Source of the DNA: Phocaeicola vulgatus ATCC 8482
GTDB taxonomy: Bacteria > Bacteroidota > Bacteroidia > Bacteroidales > Bacteroidaceae
Length of the DNA: 64,000 nucleotides
Direction of reading: 5' to 3'
Assembly (NCBI RefSeq): GCF_000012825.1
Contig: NC_009614.1
Span: 1,736,001-1,800,000 of the forward strand
Shown: piece after piece, positions 51,652 through 60,170 of the stretch
How positions within the stretch are numbered: the stretch's first letter is position 1
How the letters are laid out: each line of letters starts with the position of its first letter
Program-made: the position numbers and the translations under genes
Notes under the pieces: generated by a model
The model's database searches: none
The model's input: only the letters and a program-made list of their open reading frames with translations
Told to the model about the DNA's origin: nothing

Positions 51652-53544
51652 ATGAGAAAATGGCGTATTGAAGATTCGGAAGAACTCTACAACATAACAG
51701 GGTGGGGAACTTCGTACTTTGGTATCAATGACAAAGGTCATGTAGTGGTAACTCCTCGTAAGGACGGCGTTGAGGTCGATTTGAAAGAATTGGTCGATGA
51801 GTTGCAATTGCGGGATGTGGCAGCTCCTATGCTGGTCCGTTTTCCGGATATTCTGGATAATCGTATTGAAAAAATCGCGAACTGCTTTAAGCAGGCATCT
51901 GATGAGTATGGGTATAAGGCCCAGAATTTTATCATTTATCCTATCAAGGTAAATCAGATGCGTCCTGTAGTGGAAGAAATCATCAGTCATGGAAAGAAAT
52001 TCAATTTGGGACTGGAAGCCGGTTCCAAACCTGAACTTCATGCGGTGATAGCTGTGAATACAGATTCGGATTCATTGATTATCTGCAACGGATATAAGGA
52101 CGAAAGTTATATCGAGCTGGCTCTGCTGGCACAGAAGATGGGGAAACGTATTTTCTTGGTGGTGGAGAAAATGAATGAATTACGCCTGATAGCCAAAATG
52201 GCAAAGCAGCTGAATGTGCGTCCTAACATAGGTATCCGCATTAAGCTGGCTTCTTCGGGAAGTGGTAAATGGGAAGATAGCGGAGGAGATGCCAGTAAGT
52301 TTGGCTTGACATCCAGTGAATTGCTGGAAGCGCTTGATTTTCTGGAAAAGAAAGACATGAAGGACTGTCTGAAACTGATTCATTTTCATATAGGCAGCCA
52401 GGTGACTAAAATACGCCGTATCAAGACAGCTCTGCGTGAGGCATCGCAATTCTATGTGCAGTTGCATGTGATGGGATTTAATGTGGAATTTGTGGATATC
52501 GGCGGCGGTTTGGGTGTGGATTACGACGGAACTCGTTCTGCCAATAGTGAAAGCAGTGTGAACTACTCTATTCAGGAGTATGTGAATGACTCTATCTCTA
52601 CGCTGGTGGATGCCAGTGACAAGAATGGAATTCCTCATCCGAATATTATTACCGAAAGCGGACGTTCACTGACCGCCCATCACTCCGTGCTGATTTTCGA
52701 GGTGCTGGAAACGGCGACTTTGCCCGAAATGGATGAGGATTTCGAAGTGGGTGAAAATGATCATGAACTGGTACATGAACTTTATGAGATTTGGGATAAT
52801 CTGAATCAGAGCCGTATGGTGGAGGCTTGGCACGATGCACAGCAGATACGTGAGGAAGCACTTGATTTATTCAGCCACGGTATTGTGGATTTGAAGACCC
52901 GTGCCCAGATAGAGCGTCTGTACTGGTCGGTGACCCGTGAGATCAATCAGATTGCTTCGGGGCTGAAACATGCGCCCGATGAGTTCCGCAAACTGGACAA
53001 ACTGCTGGCTGATAAATATTTTTGTAATTTCTCGTTGTTCCAGTCGTTGCCGGACTCGTGGGCGATAGATCAGATATTCCCTATCATGCCTATCCAGCGT
53101 CTGGATGAGAAGCCCGACAGAAATGCTACCTTGCAGGATATCACTTGTGATTCGGATGGAAAAATTGCCAATTTTATCTCTACCCGTTATGTATCGCATG
53201 ACCTGCCGGTACATTCGTTGAAGGGAAAAGACGCTTATTATATAGGTGTATTTTTGGTTGGTGCTTATCAGGAGATTCTGGGTGATATGCACAATTTGTT
53301 TGGAGATACCAATGCGGTGCATGTTACGGTGGATGACAAAGGGTATTCTATTGATCAGGTAATTGATGGTGAAACGGTGGCCGAGGTTTTGGATTATGTA
53401 CAATATAACCCGAAGAAATTGGTGCGTACACTGGAAACCTGGGTGACCAAATCAGTGAAGGAAGGAAGAATTTCTGTAGAGGAAGGAAAAGAATTCCTCT
53501 CTAATTATCGTTCCGGGTTGTACGGATATACTTATTTGGAATAA
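51652..53544 (+). CDS. speA: Biosynthetic arginine decarboxylase
   Basis: A 630-residue PLP enzyme that converts arginine to agmatine, the first step of polyamine synthesis in Bacteroides. The PLP-lysine is in FIIYPIKVNQMRPV, substrate/PLP site elements are GLEAGSKPELH, HFHIGSQVTKI, DIGGGLGVDYDG and the C-terminal-domain Cys/Asp region (FPIMPIQRLDEKP; GAYQEILGDMHNLFGDTN). Length is typical. The next gene (argB) starts four bases after its stop. Confidence 0.96.
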   Translation: MRKWRIEDSEELYNITGWGTSYFGINDKGHVVVTPRKDGVEVDLKELVDELQLRDVAAPMLVRFPDILDNRIEKIANCFKQASDEYGYKAQNFIIYPIKVNQMRPVVEEIISHGKKFNLGLEAGSKPELHAVIAVNTDSDSLIICNGYKDESYIELALLAQKMGKRIFLVVEKMNELRLIAKMAKQLNVRPNIGIRIKLASSGSGKWEDSGGDASKFGLTSSELLEALDFLEKKDMKDCLKLIHFHIGSQVTKIRRIKTALREASQFYVQLHVMGFNVEFVDIGGGLGVDYDGTRSANSESSVNYSIQEYVNDSISTLVDASDKNGIPHPNIITESGRSLTAHHSVLIFEVLETATLPEMDEDFEVGENDHELVHELYEIWDNLNQSRMVEAWHDAQQIREEALDLFSHGIVDLKTRAQIERLYWSVTREINQIASGLKHAPDEFRKLDKLLADKYFCNFSLFQSLPDSWAIDQIFPIMPIQRLDEKPDRNATLQDITCDSDGKIANFISTRYVSHDLPVHSLKGKDAYYIGVFLVGAYQEILGDMHNLFGDTNAVHVTVDDKGYSIDQVIDGETVAEVLDYVQYNPKKLVRTLETWVTKSVKEGRISVEEGKEFLSNYRSGLYGYTYLE

Positions 53545-53548
53545 TAGC

Positions 53549-54322
53549 ATGAAAGAGAAACTGACTATCATAAAAGTAGGTGGAAAAATTGTAGAGGAAG
53601 AGTCTACACTTAATCAGTTGTTGGCTGATTTCTCTGCTATAGAAGGTTATAAGTTGTTGGTACACGGTGGCGGGCGCTCTGCTACCAGACTGGCGGCACA
53701 ACTAGGGATTGAAAGCAAGATGGTGAATGGCCGCCGCATTACGGATGCAGAAACGCTGAAAGTGGTAACCATGGTATATGGCGGACTGGTGAACAAGAAT
53801 ATTGTAGCCGGCCTTCAGGCAAAAGGTGTGAATGCCATTGGACTGACCGGAGCCGATATGAATGTGATCCGTTCGGTAAAGCGTCCGGTAAAAGACGTGG
53901 ACTATGGCTTTGTTGGTGATGTGGAGAAAGTAAATGCCGGTTTCCTGGCGGCATTGATCCGTCAGGGCATTGTGCCTGTTATGGCTCCATTGACCCATGA
54001 CGGTAAAGGAAGCATGCTGAATACCAATGCTGATACCATTGCCGGAGAAACCGCCAAAGCATTGGCGTCCTTGTTTGATGTGACATTGGTTTATTGCTTT
54101 GAGAAAAAGGGCGTATTGCGTGACGAAAATGATGATGACAGTGTAATTCCTGTCATTACTCCTGAAGAGTTTAAAGAATTTGTAGCGCAAGGCATTATTC
54201 AAGGAGGGATGATTCCCAAGCTGGAAAATTCTTTTTCTGCTATTGATGCAGGAGTCAGTCAGGTGGTAATAACCTTAGCATCAGCCATTAATGAAGGAAG
54301 TGGAACCGTAATCAAAAAATAA
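53549..54322 (+). CDS. argB: Acetylglutamate kinase
   Basis: ArgB phosphorylates N-acetylglutamate (or N-succinylglutamate in Bacteroides, by analogy to the other Arg genes) in arginine biosynthesis. The 257-residue protein has the AAK motifs TIIKVGGKIVEEES, LLVHGGGRSATRLA, LTGADMNVIRSVKR and GGMIPKLENSFSAIDAGVSQ. Length is normal for the short, arginine-insensitive type. It follows speA by four bases, so arginine synthesis and use are coexpressed. Confidence 0.94.
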   Translation: MKEKLTIIKVGGKIVEEESTLNQLLADFSAIEGYKLLVHGGGRSATRLAAQLGIESKMVNGRRITDAETLKVVTMVYGGLVNKNIVAGLQAKGVNAIGLTGADMNVIRSVKRPVKDVDYGFVGDVEKVNAGFLAALIRQGIVPVMAPLTHDGKGSMLNTNADTIAGETAKALASLFDVTLVYCFEKKGVLRDENDDDSVIPVITPEEFKEFVAQGIIQGGMIPKLENSFSAIDAGVSQVVITLASAINEGSGTVIKK

Positions 54323-54337
54323 TTCAAAAAAAACAGG

Positions 54338-54369
54338 CGGGTGAGTGTAACTTTAGTGTAACTCACCCG
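54338..54369 (+). terminator. Hairpin after argB
   Basis: Arms CGGGTGAGT (54338-54346) and ACTCACCCG (54361-54369) with a 14-base loop; followed by a weak T stretch. It lies before the sigma factor start. Confidence 0.55.
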
Positions 54370-54385
54370 TCATTATTACAGAGCA

Positions 54386-54895
54386 ATGCGAGAGATCAGT
54401 TTCCGAAACGATATTCTGCCCCTGAAAGACAAGCTCTACAGGTTGGCGCTTCGTATTACGCTGAATAGTGCTGAAGCGGAGGATGTGGTGCAGGATACGA
54501 TGATCAGGGTATGGAACAAGCGGGATGAATGGCCGCAGTTTGAATCCATCGAGGCATATTGCCTGACCATTGCTCGTAACTTGGCAATTGACCGCAGCCA
54601 GAAGATGGAAGCGCAGAATTTGCAACTGACCTCTGAAGTGCGGGAGATGCCTGATACATTGACGCCTTATGACCGGTTGGCGCAGAACGAACAAATACAG
54701 TTGGTTCACCGTCTGGTCAATGAGCTTCCCGAAAGACAGCGTACAACTATGCAGTTGAGGGATGTGGAAGGAAAGAGTTATAAAGAGATTGCAGATATTC
54801 TGCAGATTACGGAAGAACAGGTGAAAGTAACCCTTTTCCGTGCCCGGCAGAAGATAAAACAAAGATACACTGAAATAGAGGATTATGGATTATAA
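54386..54895 (+). CDS. ECF-type RNA polymerase sigma factor
   Basis: A 169-residue sigma-70 family member. Region 2 runs through LALRITLNSAEAEDVVQDTM and IRVWNKRDEWPQFESIEAY, region 4 through LVNELPERQRTTMQLRDVEG and YKEIADILQITEEQVKVTLF. No sigma region 1 or 3 is present, so it is extracytoplasmic-function type. It overlaps the next gene by 11 bases; that product has one membrane helix and is a likely anti-sigma partner. Target promoters are unknown. Confidence 0.92.
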   Translation: MREISFRNDILPLKDKLYRLALRITLNSAEAEDVVQDTMIRVWNKRDEWPQFESIEAYCLTIARNLAIDRSQKMEAQNLQLTSEVREMPDTLTPYDRLAQNEQIQLVHRLVNELPERQRTTMQLRDVEGKSYKEIADILQITEEQVKVTLFRARQKIKQRYTEIEDYGL

Positions 54896-55364
54896 ATATA
54901 TTGAACAGCTTTTGGAACGTTATTGGAATTGCGAAACTTCATTGGAAGAAGAGCAAATACTACGTTCATTCTTTCGTCAGAAGGAAGTGCCTGCTCATTT
55001 ACTCCGTTACAAGCAGTTGTTTGCTTATCAGGATGTGGAGAAGGAGAAAGGTTTGGGCGATGATTTTGATACCAGAATCCTGACCCGGATAGAAAGACCG
55101 GTGGTAAAAGCGCAACGTCTGACTATGCGTACGCGCTTTATGCCTCTGTTTAAAGCGGCTGCAATGATTGCCGTGTTGTTTCTTATGGGTACAGTGATGC
55201 AACACGCTATGGAAGGCGGTGATAGTGATACGGTATCGGTACACGATGAGTATCAGGATTCTACTACCGATCCCCAAGTGGCATACGAACCTGTATTGCC
55301 TACAGATACGGTGACAAAGATTACCGCTGATGATACCGGTACAGGGACAGGGAAAACAAATTAG
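54885..55364 (+). CDS. Single-TM protein, probable anti-sigma partner
   Basis: A 159-residue protein: a cytoplasmic N-terminal ~85 residues (IEQLLERYWNCETSLEEEQI; RSFFRQKEVPAHLLRYKQLF) resembling the zinc-free anti-sigma domains found next to Bacteroidetes ECF genes, one membrane helix at about 86-103 (LFKAAAMIAVLFLMGTVM) and a Thr/Asp-rich exterior tail. Overlap with the sigma gene indicates coupled translation. I call it anti-sigma by context; no family match is certain. Confidence 0.7.
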   Translation: MDYKYIEQLLERYWNCETSLEEEQILRSFFRQKEVPAHLLRYKQLFAYQDVEKEKGLGDDFDTRILTRIERPVVKAQRLTMRTRFMPLFKAAAMIAVLFLMGTVMQHAMEGGDSDTVSVHDEYQDSTTDPQVAYEPVLPTDTVTKITADDTGTGTGKTN

Positions 55365-55483
55365 AACATTTTCATTTGCTTTTATATAAATATGATAGTT
55401 AGTGCTTATTAAAACAACTTTTTAATTCGAGGCTGTGAAGTTTCAATTCTCTCAAATTTTAAATTAACTAACTAAATAATTTT

Positions 55484-55518
55484 AAAAAGGATTACCGCGT
55501 GAGCAGTAATCCTTTTTT
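55484..55518 (+). terminator. Terminator after the sigma/anti-sigma pair
   Basis: AAAAAGGATTAC ... GTAATCCTTTTTT stem with a T run. It lies about 120 bases past the stop; the intervening stretch shows no gene. Confidence 0.7.
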
Positions 55519-55561
55519 GCTTGGTAGATAATTTAATGTAAAGAGAGAGTTATGAAATGAG

Positions 55562-56293
55562 TTATTTGCTCTTAACGCTTCCGATTCCGGATTTTTTTAG
55601 TCCGGTAACCCGAGGGTCACCGTAGTAGTTTACACTTCCTACTCCCTGGGCACTGATATTTATCGTCCCGGATGCATAACAAGAAACACTTCCCACACCG
55701 TTTTGTTCAACTACAACATCAGAAACAATCATGTCTTTTGCTTTCAGGCTGCCTACTCCTTCCAAATAATATGTCGCATGACCGGCCTGTCCCTTTAAAT
55801 TGATACTGCCTACTCCTTCTTGGGATACTTTGATGCAACGTGCCATTAATGCATTTGCTTCAATACTCCCCACACCTTCGGCACTGATAGAAAGATCTGT
55901 TACTTTCACGCTGTCTTTCAGATAAATACTTCCTACACCTCTTTGCTTGATATTGCATAAAACCGGACTGGTAATTGAGATATTGATTTTTGAACTTTTG
56001 AAGTTTTTGAATTTGTCTTTATCCATACTGATACTCAGCGTACTGTCTTTGACCATGACAATGAGTTGGGGGATGTAATTATCCGGACCGTCGGCTTCTA
56101 CTTTGGTCACATTCCCTTGAGTAAAGACAATGTTGGCAGGTGCTTTGTTCTCTATCTTATTGAAAGGAGTTACGCTATATTTTTTGGTCATTTTACTCTT
56201 GCTGGGTTTCGGGCCTGATGATATGTGGAAACAGCCTGTCATCATTGTGATTGTCAGAAAAAGACTGAAAAAATAAATAGTTTTTGTTCTCAT
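55562..56293 (-). CDS. Head-GIN/DUF2807 domain lipoprotein
   Basis: A 243-residue protein with a lipoprotein signal (YFFSLFLTITMMTGC) followed by a Gly-rich beta-helix DUF2807 (head-GIN) domain. A short motif such as GVGSIYLKDSV, GVGSIEANAL, GVGSINLKGQ, GVGSLKAKDM and GVGSVSCYAS repeats about every 20 residues, forming ladder rungs. The family is periplasmic or surface-exposed, of unknown function. I take ATG 56293 because it begins the signal sequence; an upstream in-frame stretch overlaps the divergent metalloprotease gene. Confidence 0.85.
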   Translation of the reverse strand: MRTKTIYFFSLFLTITMMTGCFHISSGPKPSKSKMTKKYSVTPFNKIENKAPANIVFTQGNVTKVEADGPDNYIPQLIVMVKDSTLSISMDKDKFKNFKSSKINISITSPVLCNIKQRGVGSIYLKDSVKVTDLSISAEGVGSIEANALMARCIKVSQEGVGSINLKGQAGHATYYLEGVGSLKAKDMIVSDVVVEQNGVGSVSCYASGTINISAQGVGSVNYYGDPRVTGLKKSGIGSVKSK

Positions 56294-56384
56294 GGTAATA
56301 TATATATTTAATTGGTTTCTGTTAATTAGACGGTGAAGATTCCTGGAAAGTTGCAAATCTCTGCCTTTTTTTATTGGAAAGCTG

Positions 56385-56392
56385 TATCTTTG
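56385..56392 (+). promoter_or_regulatory. Promoter -7 box for the YgjP-like gene
   Basis: TATCTTTG ends eight bases before the ATG at 56400, implying a nearly leaderless transcript if used. Confidence 0.5.
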
Positions 56393-56399
56393 TATCCGT

Positions 56400-57104
56400 A
56401 TGGCAACTAAAAGAGTACTTCCGGATAAAGATTTTGACCGTATTATAGTGCGTACACACAAGCTGGCGCGTAATGTTACTATGCGGGTAAAGCCCGATGG
56501 ACTGCATGTTACTGTTCCTCCTTATAGTTTAAGCAGCAAAGTGCTGGAGGTGGTGGAGCAATACAGGCAACGTCTGTTGGAGGACTGGAGGAAAGTGAGC
56601 AAGAAACCGATTGATCTAAATTTTCGTATTCACACTCCCTGTTTCCGTTTATGGCTGGAGCAAGGTAACTTTACTTGCTTTTCCGTACGTTTTACCGAGG
56701 AGGGAGTCAAGATTATCTGTCCGCGGAATGTGGATTTTTCTTTACCTGAAGTACAAAGGCTGGTACGTAATGCCATCATCCGTGCCATGAAGAAAAATGC
56801 ACAAGAGTATCTGCCACCTCTTTTATCTGCCTTGTCCGAACAGTATCATTTGCCATTTAAACGTGTGAAGATTACCGGCAGCAGGGGAAGATGGGGAAGT
56901 TGTTCGGGGACAGGCAGTATCAATCTTTCCTGTTATTTGATGTTGTTGCCTCCCCATTTGATGGACTATGTACTGTTACACGAATTGTCTCATACCAAGG
57001 AAATGAATCACGGTCCTCGTTTTTGGGAATTGCTGGATAGTATGACAGGAGGGAGAGCTCGTGCCTTGCGTGCGGAGTTACGCAGATTTAATACTGATTT
57101 TTAG
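56400..57104 (+). CDS. YgjP/DUF45-like metallopeptidase (M48-related)
   Basis: A 234-residue protein with a C-terminal zinc-peptidase site: HELSHTKEMNHGPRFWELL provides HExxH plus the more distant His/Glu. Before it is SRGRWGSCSGTGSINLSCYL, the second hallmark of the YgjP family. The N-terminal half (DFDRIIVRTHKLARNVTMRV) binds the peptidase domain. Function unknown; the Escherichia coli relative is a small stress-linked protease. It is divergent from the head-GIN gene and precedes a CE7 esterase by 20 bases. Confidence 0.85.
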   Translation: MATKRVLPDKDFDRIIVRTHKLARNVTMRVKPDGLHVTVPPYSLSSKVLEVVEQYRQRLLEDWRKVSKKPIDLNFRIHTPCFRLWLEQGNFTCFSVRFTEEGVKIICPRNVDFSLPEVQRLVRNAIIRAMKKNAQEYLPPLLSALSEQYHLPFKRVKITGSRGRWGSCSGTGSINLSCYLMLLPPHLMDYVLLHELSHTKEMNHGPRFWELLDSMTGGRARALRAELRRFNTDF

Positions 57105-57124
57105 AACCATTAAATAGAATTACA

Positions 57125-58435
57125 ATGAAAAACAGATTTTTAAGCATGCTTATTGGGGCTGTCTTGTTCGTTCTTTCAGCAGCGGCCGAAAATTATCCTT
57201 ATCGGAGTGATGTGCTTTGGGTAACTGTACCCGATCATGCCGACTGGTTGTACAAGACAGGCGAGAAAGCGAAGATCGAGGTTCAGTTCTATAAATATGG
57301 TATTCCGCAAGATGGTGTGGAGGTTTTATATGAGTTGGGAGGCGACATGATGCCTTCGGATACCAAGGGAACTGTAAAACTGAAGAATGGAAAAGCGGTT
57401 ATTTCTATGGGGACAATGAAAGAGCCCGGTTTTCGTGATTGTCGTCTGACGGCTAAACTAGGAGGTAAAACTTATTCCCACCATATCAAAGTCGGCTTCT
57501 CTCCTGAGAAGCTTCAACCCTATACCCAGTTGCCTTCTGATTTTAATGAATTCTGGAATAAGACTAAGGCGGAAGCAGCCCGGTTCCCTCTGACTTATAC
57601 CAAAGAGTACGTAGAGAAATATTCTACGGACAAAATAGACTGTTACTTGATCAGACTTCAGCTGAATAAGCAGAGCCAGTGTATTTATGGTTATCTGTTC
57701 TATCCTAAGGCGGAAGGAAAGTATCCGGTAGTACTGTGTCCTCCGGGAGCAGGTATCAAGACGATCAAAGGGCCTATGAGGCATAAATATTATGCGGAAG
57801 AAGGCTGTATCCGCTTTGAGATAGAAATCCACGGCTTGAATCCGGAGCTGGATGAGGACACTTTCGGCGAAATAAGCCGCGCTTTCAGTAGTCGGGAAAA
57901 CGGTTATTTGGTAAACGGCTTGGATAGCCGTGAAAATTATTATATGAAACGGGTTTATCTGGCTTGTGTCCGCAGCATTGATTTGCTGACTTCATTACCT
58001 GAATGGGATGGTAAAAATGTTATTGTGCAAGGGGGGAGCCAAGGGGGAGCTTTGGCTTTGATTACGGCAGGACTTGACAAGCGTGTTACGGCATGTGTGG
58101 CAAACCATCCCGCTTTAAGTGATATGGCAGGTTACAAAGCCGGTCGTGCCGGGGGATATCCTCATCTTTTTAAGAATACGGTAGATATGGATACACCTGC
58201 CAAGATGAAGACCCTTGCATATTATGATGTGGTGAATTTTGCCAAACAGATTACTGTTCCTGTTTATATGACATGGGGATTCAATGACAATACTTGTCCT
58301 CCTACTACCAGTTACATTGTCTATAATGTACTGAACTGTCCGAAAGAGGCGTTGATTACTCCAGTCAACGAGCACTGGACTTCTGAAGACACAGAATACG
58401 GGCATTTGCTTTGGATAAAGAAACACTTGAAATAA
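57125..58435 (+). CDS. Acetylxylan esterase family protein (CE7/AXE1)
   Basis: A 436-residue alpha/beta hydrolase with a signal peptide (FLSMLIGAVLFVLSAAA). After an N-terminal beta domain the AXE1 domain shows YPVVLCPPGAGI, the nucleophile elbow in VIVQGGSQGGALAL, catalytic Asp in TWGFNDNTCPP and His in TSEDTEYGHLLW. Such enzymes deacetylate xylan, xylo-oligosaccharides or antibiotics. Exported to the periplasm here. No xylanase genes lie nearby, so the natural substrate is open. Confidence 0.9.
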   Translation: MKNRFLSMLIGAVLFVLSAAAENYPYRSDVLWVTVPDHADWLYKTGEKAKIEVQFYKYGIPQDGVEVLYELGGDMMPSDTKGTVKLKNGKAVISMGTMKEPGFRDCRLTAKLGGKTYSHHIKVGFSPEKLQPYTQLPSDFNEFWNKTKAEAARFPLTYTKEYVEKYSTDKIDCYLIRLQLNKQSQCIYGYLFYPKAEGKYPVVLCPPGAGIKTIKGPMRHKYYAEEGCIRFEIEIHGLNPELDEDTFGEISRAFSSRENGYLVNGLDSRENYYMKRVYLACVRSIDLLTSLPEWDGKNVIVQGGSQGGALALITAGLDKRVTACVANHPALSDMAGYKAGRAGGYPHLFKNTVDMDTPAKMKTLAYYDVVNFAKQITVPVYMTWGFNDNTCPPTTSYIVYNVLNCPKEALITPVNEHWTSEDTEYGHLLWIKKHLK

Positions 58436-58471
58436 ATCGATGGAAATAGATGTTTTTAAGATTATAATTGC

Positions 58472-58479
58472 TATATTTG
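58472..58479 (+). promoter_or_regulatory. Promoter -7 box before the 216-residue protein gene
   Basis: TATATTTG, 61 bases before the ATG at 58540. Confidence 0.5.
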
Positions 58480-58539
58480 TTTAGCATAGTGTAGCAACTA
58501 TCTGTATTTTGATGTTGAACCCTTAAATCGCAAACAGAT

Positions 58540-59190
58540 ATGACCGACCTCACCATTCTAATCGCTGTTATTGCATTGGCATTGTGGCCGCTTGCATTTT
58601 TAGTTCTTCGCATCCGTCATGAGCGTAAAAAACGTAGAGACCGTTTGGACCGTATGACAAAGGAAGACTTGGAGGATATCGGTACGGAAGAGCTGGTTAT
58701 AGCTGTGCTCAAAAAGATAGGCTGTCAGCCGGAAACCAATGAGGAAGGACATATTGTCTTTAAATATCAAGGTGATGATTTTTATATTGCGGTGGAAGAT
58801 GAGGCCCGGTTCATCATGATATGGAATCCGTGGTGGGCGTCTATCAGTATGGATAATCCGGCTTTACCTTACTTAAAAGAGATTGTCAATCTGGTCAATG
58901 TGGATTCGTTGGTGACCACTGTCTTTACGGCGGATGAGGATGAGAAAAACGTGGGGCTTCATTCCAAATGTCATACGGTCTTTACTCTCAAAGAAGGCCA
59001 ATTGGACGAATATCTGAAAGCTATGCTCGATCATTTCTTTGTTACTCACGATGCTATCAAGCAAAATTTGCAGCAACTGGGTAGTGCCGCTTCGGAAAGT
59101 GTTAATAAGGAACGGACAAAGGTGAAAGGATTTGCTGCTTATAAAGAGAACAGTACGCCACTGTCTTCTGTCGAAGAAGAGAAAAAATAA
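58540..59190 (+). CDS. Membrane-anchored protein of unknown function
   Basis: A 216-residue protein with an N-terminal membrane helix (LTILIAVIALALWPLAFLVL), a basic juxtamembrane stretch (RIRHERKKRRDRLDR) placing the remainder in the cytoplasm, and a globular domain with FKYQGDDFYIAVEDEARFIM and NLVNVDSLVTTVFTADEDEK. The layout recalls YbjN-type chaperone-like domains, but I cannot assign a family with confidence. It is a single-gene unit with its own promoter and a strong terminator. Confidence 0.7.
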   Translation: MTDLTILIAVIALALWPLAFLVLRIRHERKKRRDRLDRMTKEDLEDIGTEELVIAVLKKIGCQPETNEEGHIVFKYQGDDFYIAVEDEARFIMIWNPWWASISMDNPALPYLKEIVNLVNVDSLVTTVFTADEDEKNVGLHSKCHTVFTLKEGQLDEYLKAMLDHFFVTHDAIKQNLQQLGSAASESVNKERTKVKGFAAYKENSTPLSSVEEEKK

Positions 59191-59220
59191 GGAATGTTTT
59201 CATTCGTTCCGGCTTTTATG

Positions 59221-59254
59221 AAAGTTGCTTTGATGTATGGTTCAAAGCAACTTT
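59221..59254 (+). terminator. Terminator after the 216-residue protein gene
   Basis: Perfect 13-base arms AAAGTTGCTTTGA (59221-59233) and TCAAAGCAACTTT (59242-59254), 8-base loop. Confidence 0.8.
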
Positions 59255-59304
59255 ATTTGTGTTTATACTTATGCTAAATCCTTTTTCTCTTAAGGATTTT
59301 TTTT

Positions 59305-59652
59305 CTTATCTTTAAGTCCTTGCTTCTTGAAATCCTGAAGTTCAACAAGAAGGAAGATAAGATGGAGGGCATGTTTGACAAATGCCTGTTCGTTCTGCGT
59401 AATCTATCTTCCCTTCTTGAGCGTCTGTGTGCGTTGCAGAGCCGTGTATTCGATCGTTTTTTCGAGGCTGCCGAGATTGCGAAATTCACCTCTAGGGAGT
59501 TTGGTGAACATTGGGAAAATTTGAAGAGCTTCCGTGATTGGTATAGCGTAATGTCTACCCAATTGAAGAAAGGACGTGAGGAGGACCTTAAAGAGGGACT
59601 CGAAACAGGTCTTTAGGAAGGATTTGAAACAGGTCGTAAGGAAGAATGCTAA
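59305..59652 (+). pseudogene. Rpn/PD-(D/E)XK transposase-like gene, C-terminal fragment with internal stop
   Basis: About 104 codons beginning LIFKSLLLEILKFNKKEDKM, then FDKCLFVLRNLSSLLERLCA, FFEAAEIAKFTSREF and REEDLKEGLETGL; a stop at 59614 and then EGFETGRKEEC. This is the region after the nuclease core of Rpn proteins (ALQ..VF.RFFE.AEIAKFT followed by the Glu/Gly-rich EG repeats). The whole PD-(D/E)XK nuclease domain is missing, and the reading frame is broken by TAG, so it is dead. Confidence 0.78.
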
Positions 59653-59925
59653 AAATGAAACAGGTCGGTATTGCATTTGATGTAAATTGCCCAAGTTACC
59701 GGTTTATCGGCTCAGGAAATAATGTTTCTTTAAGTTCTTTTCTGGAGAAATTGACTTCGTAAAGTGATTAAGTTGGCTTGATGCTTGAAACTTGTTGACC
59801 GATTTCCGTTCAAAGAGTTTGTTCAAATTATTTCGGTGAATCTTTTTTAAGGAGAGAATCTCTTTTTTGTGATAGTAATCAATTGATTAACAATTGATTG
59901 TTTCCTTCTTTTATATATGCTTATT

Positions 59926-59952
59926 TGTATATCTCTTACCAAGAGATATACA
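59926..59952. repeat. Candidate inversion site, left (IRL)
   Basis: Palindrome TGTATATCTCTT-ACC-AAGAGATATACA (12-base arms). Its core 17-mer ATCTCTTACCAAGAGAT (59931-59947) recurs inverted at 60119-60135. The ACC/GGT centre is not symmetric, which fixes an orientation. Confidence 0.68.
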
Positions 59953-59961
59953 TTTTCTGTG

Positions 59962-59969
59962 CAAAAATA
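59962..59969 (-). promoter_or_regulatory. Outward-facing -7 box inside the candidate invertible segment
   Basis: Minus-strand TATTTTTG matches TAnnTTTG and is the only full match I find in 59953-60118. In this assembly it points left, away from the AraC-type and surface lipoprotein genes. I see no good -33 element. Confidence 0.5.
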
Positions 59970-60109
59970 AGCAAAGTTTTGAGAACTAATACATTTTTGG
60001 CAAAAAAAATAGGAATTTATATAAAAAATAAGCTTCCAAGTCCATTTTTATACTCCTTTATCCTATTTGAAATAGGATATAATATGTTGATATATTGTTC
60101 ATTAGTTAC

Positions 60110-60144
60110 TTTCTATAGATCTCTTGGTAAGAGATCTATAGAAA
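60110..60144. repeat. Candidate inversion site, right (IRR)
   Basis: Palindrome with 16-base arms (60110-60125 and 60129-60144) around GGT; its core ATCTCTTGGTAAGAGAT (60119-60135) is the exact reverse complement of the left 17-mer. 171 bases separate the two cores. Confidence 0.68.
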
Positions 60145-60170
60145 ATGTCGTTTTTAAGTTCCTTTATTAT

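Noticed and set aside
59898-60170. N-terminal extension of the AraC-type regulator
   Set aside because: The in-frame extension has low-complexity Phe/Ile/Tyr content and passes through both inverted repeats, so a non-coding promoter segment is more likely.
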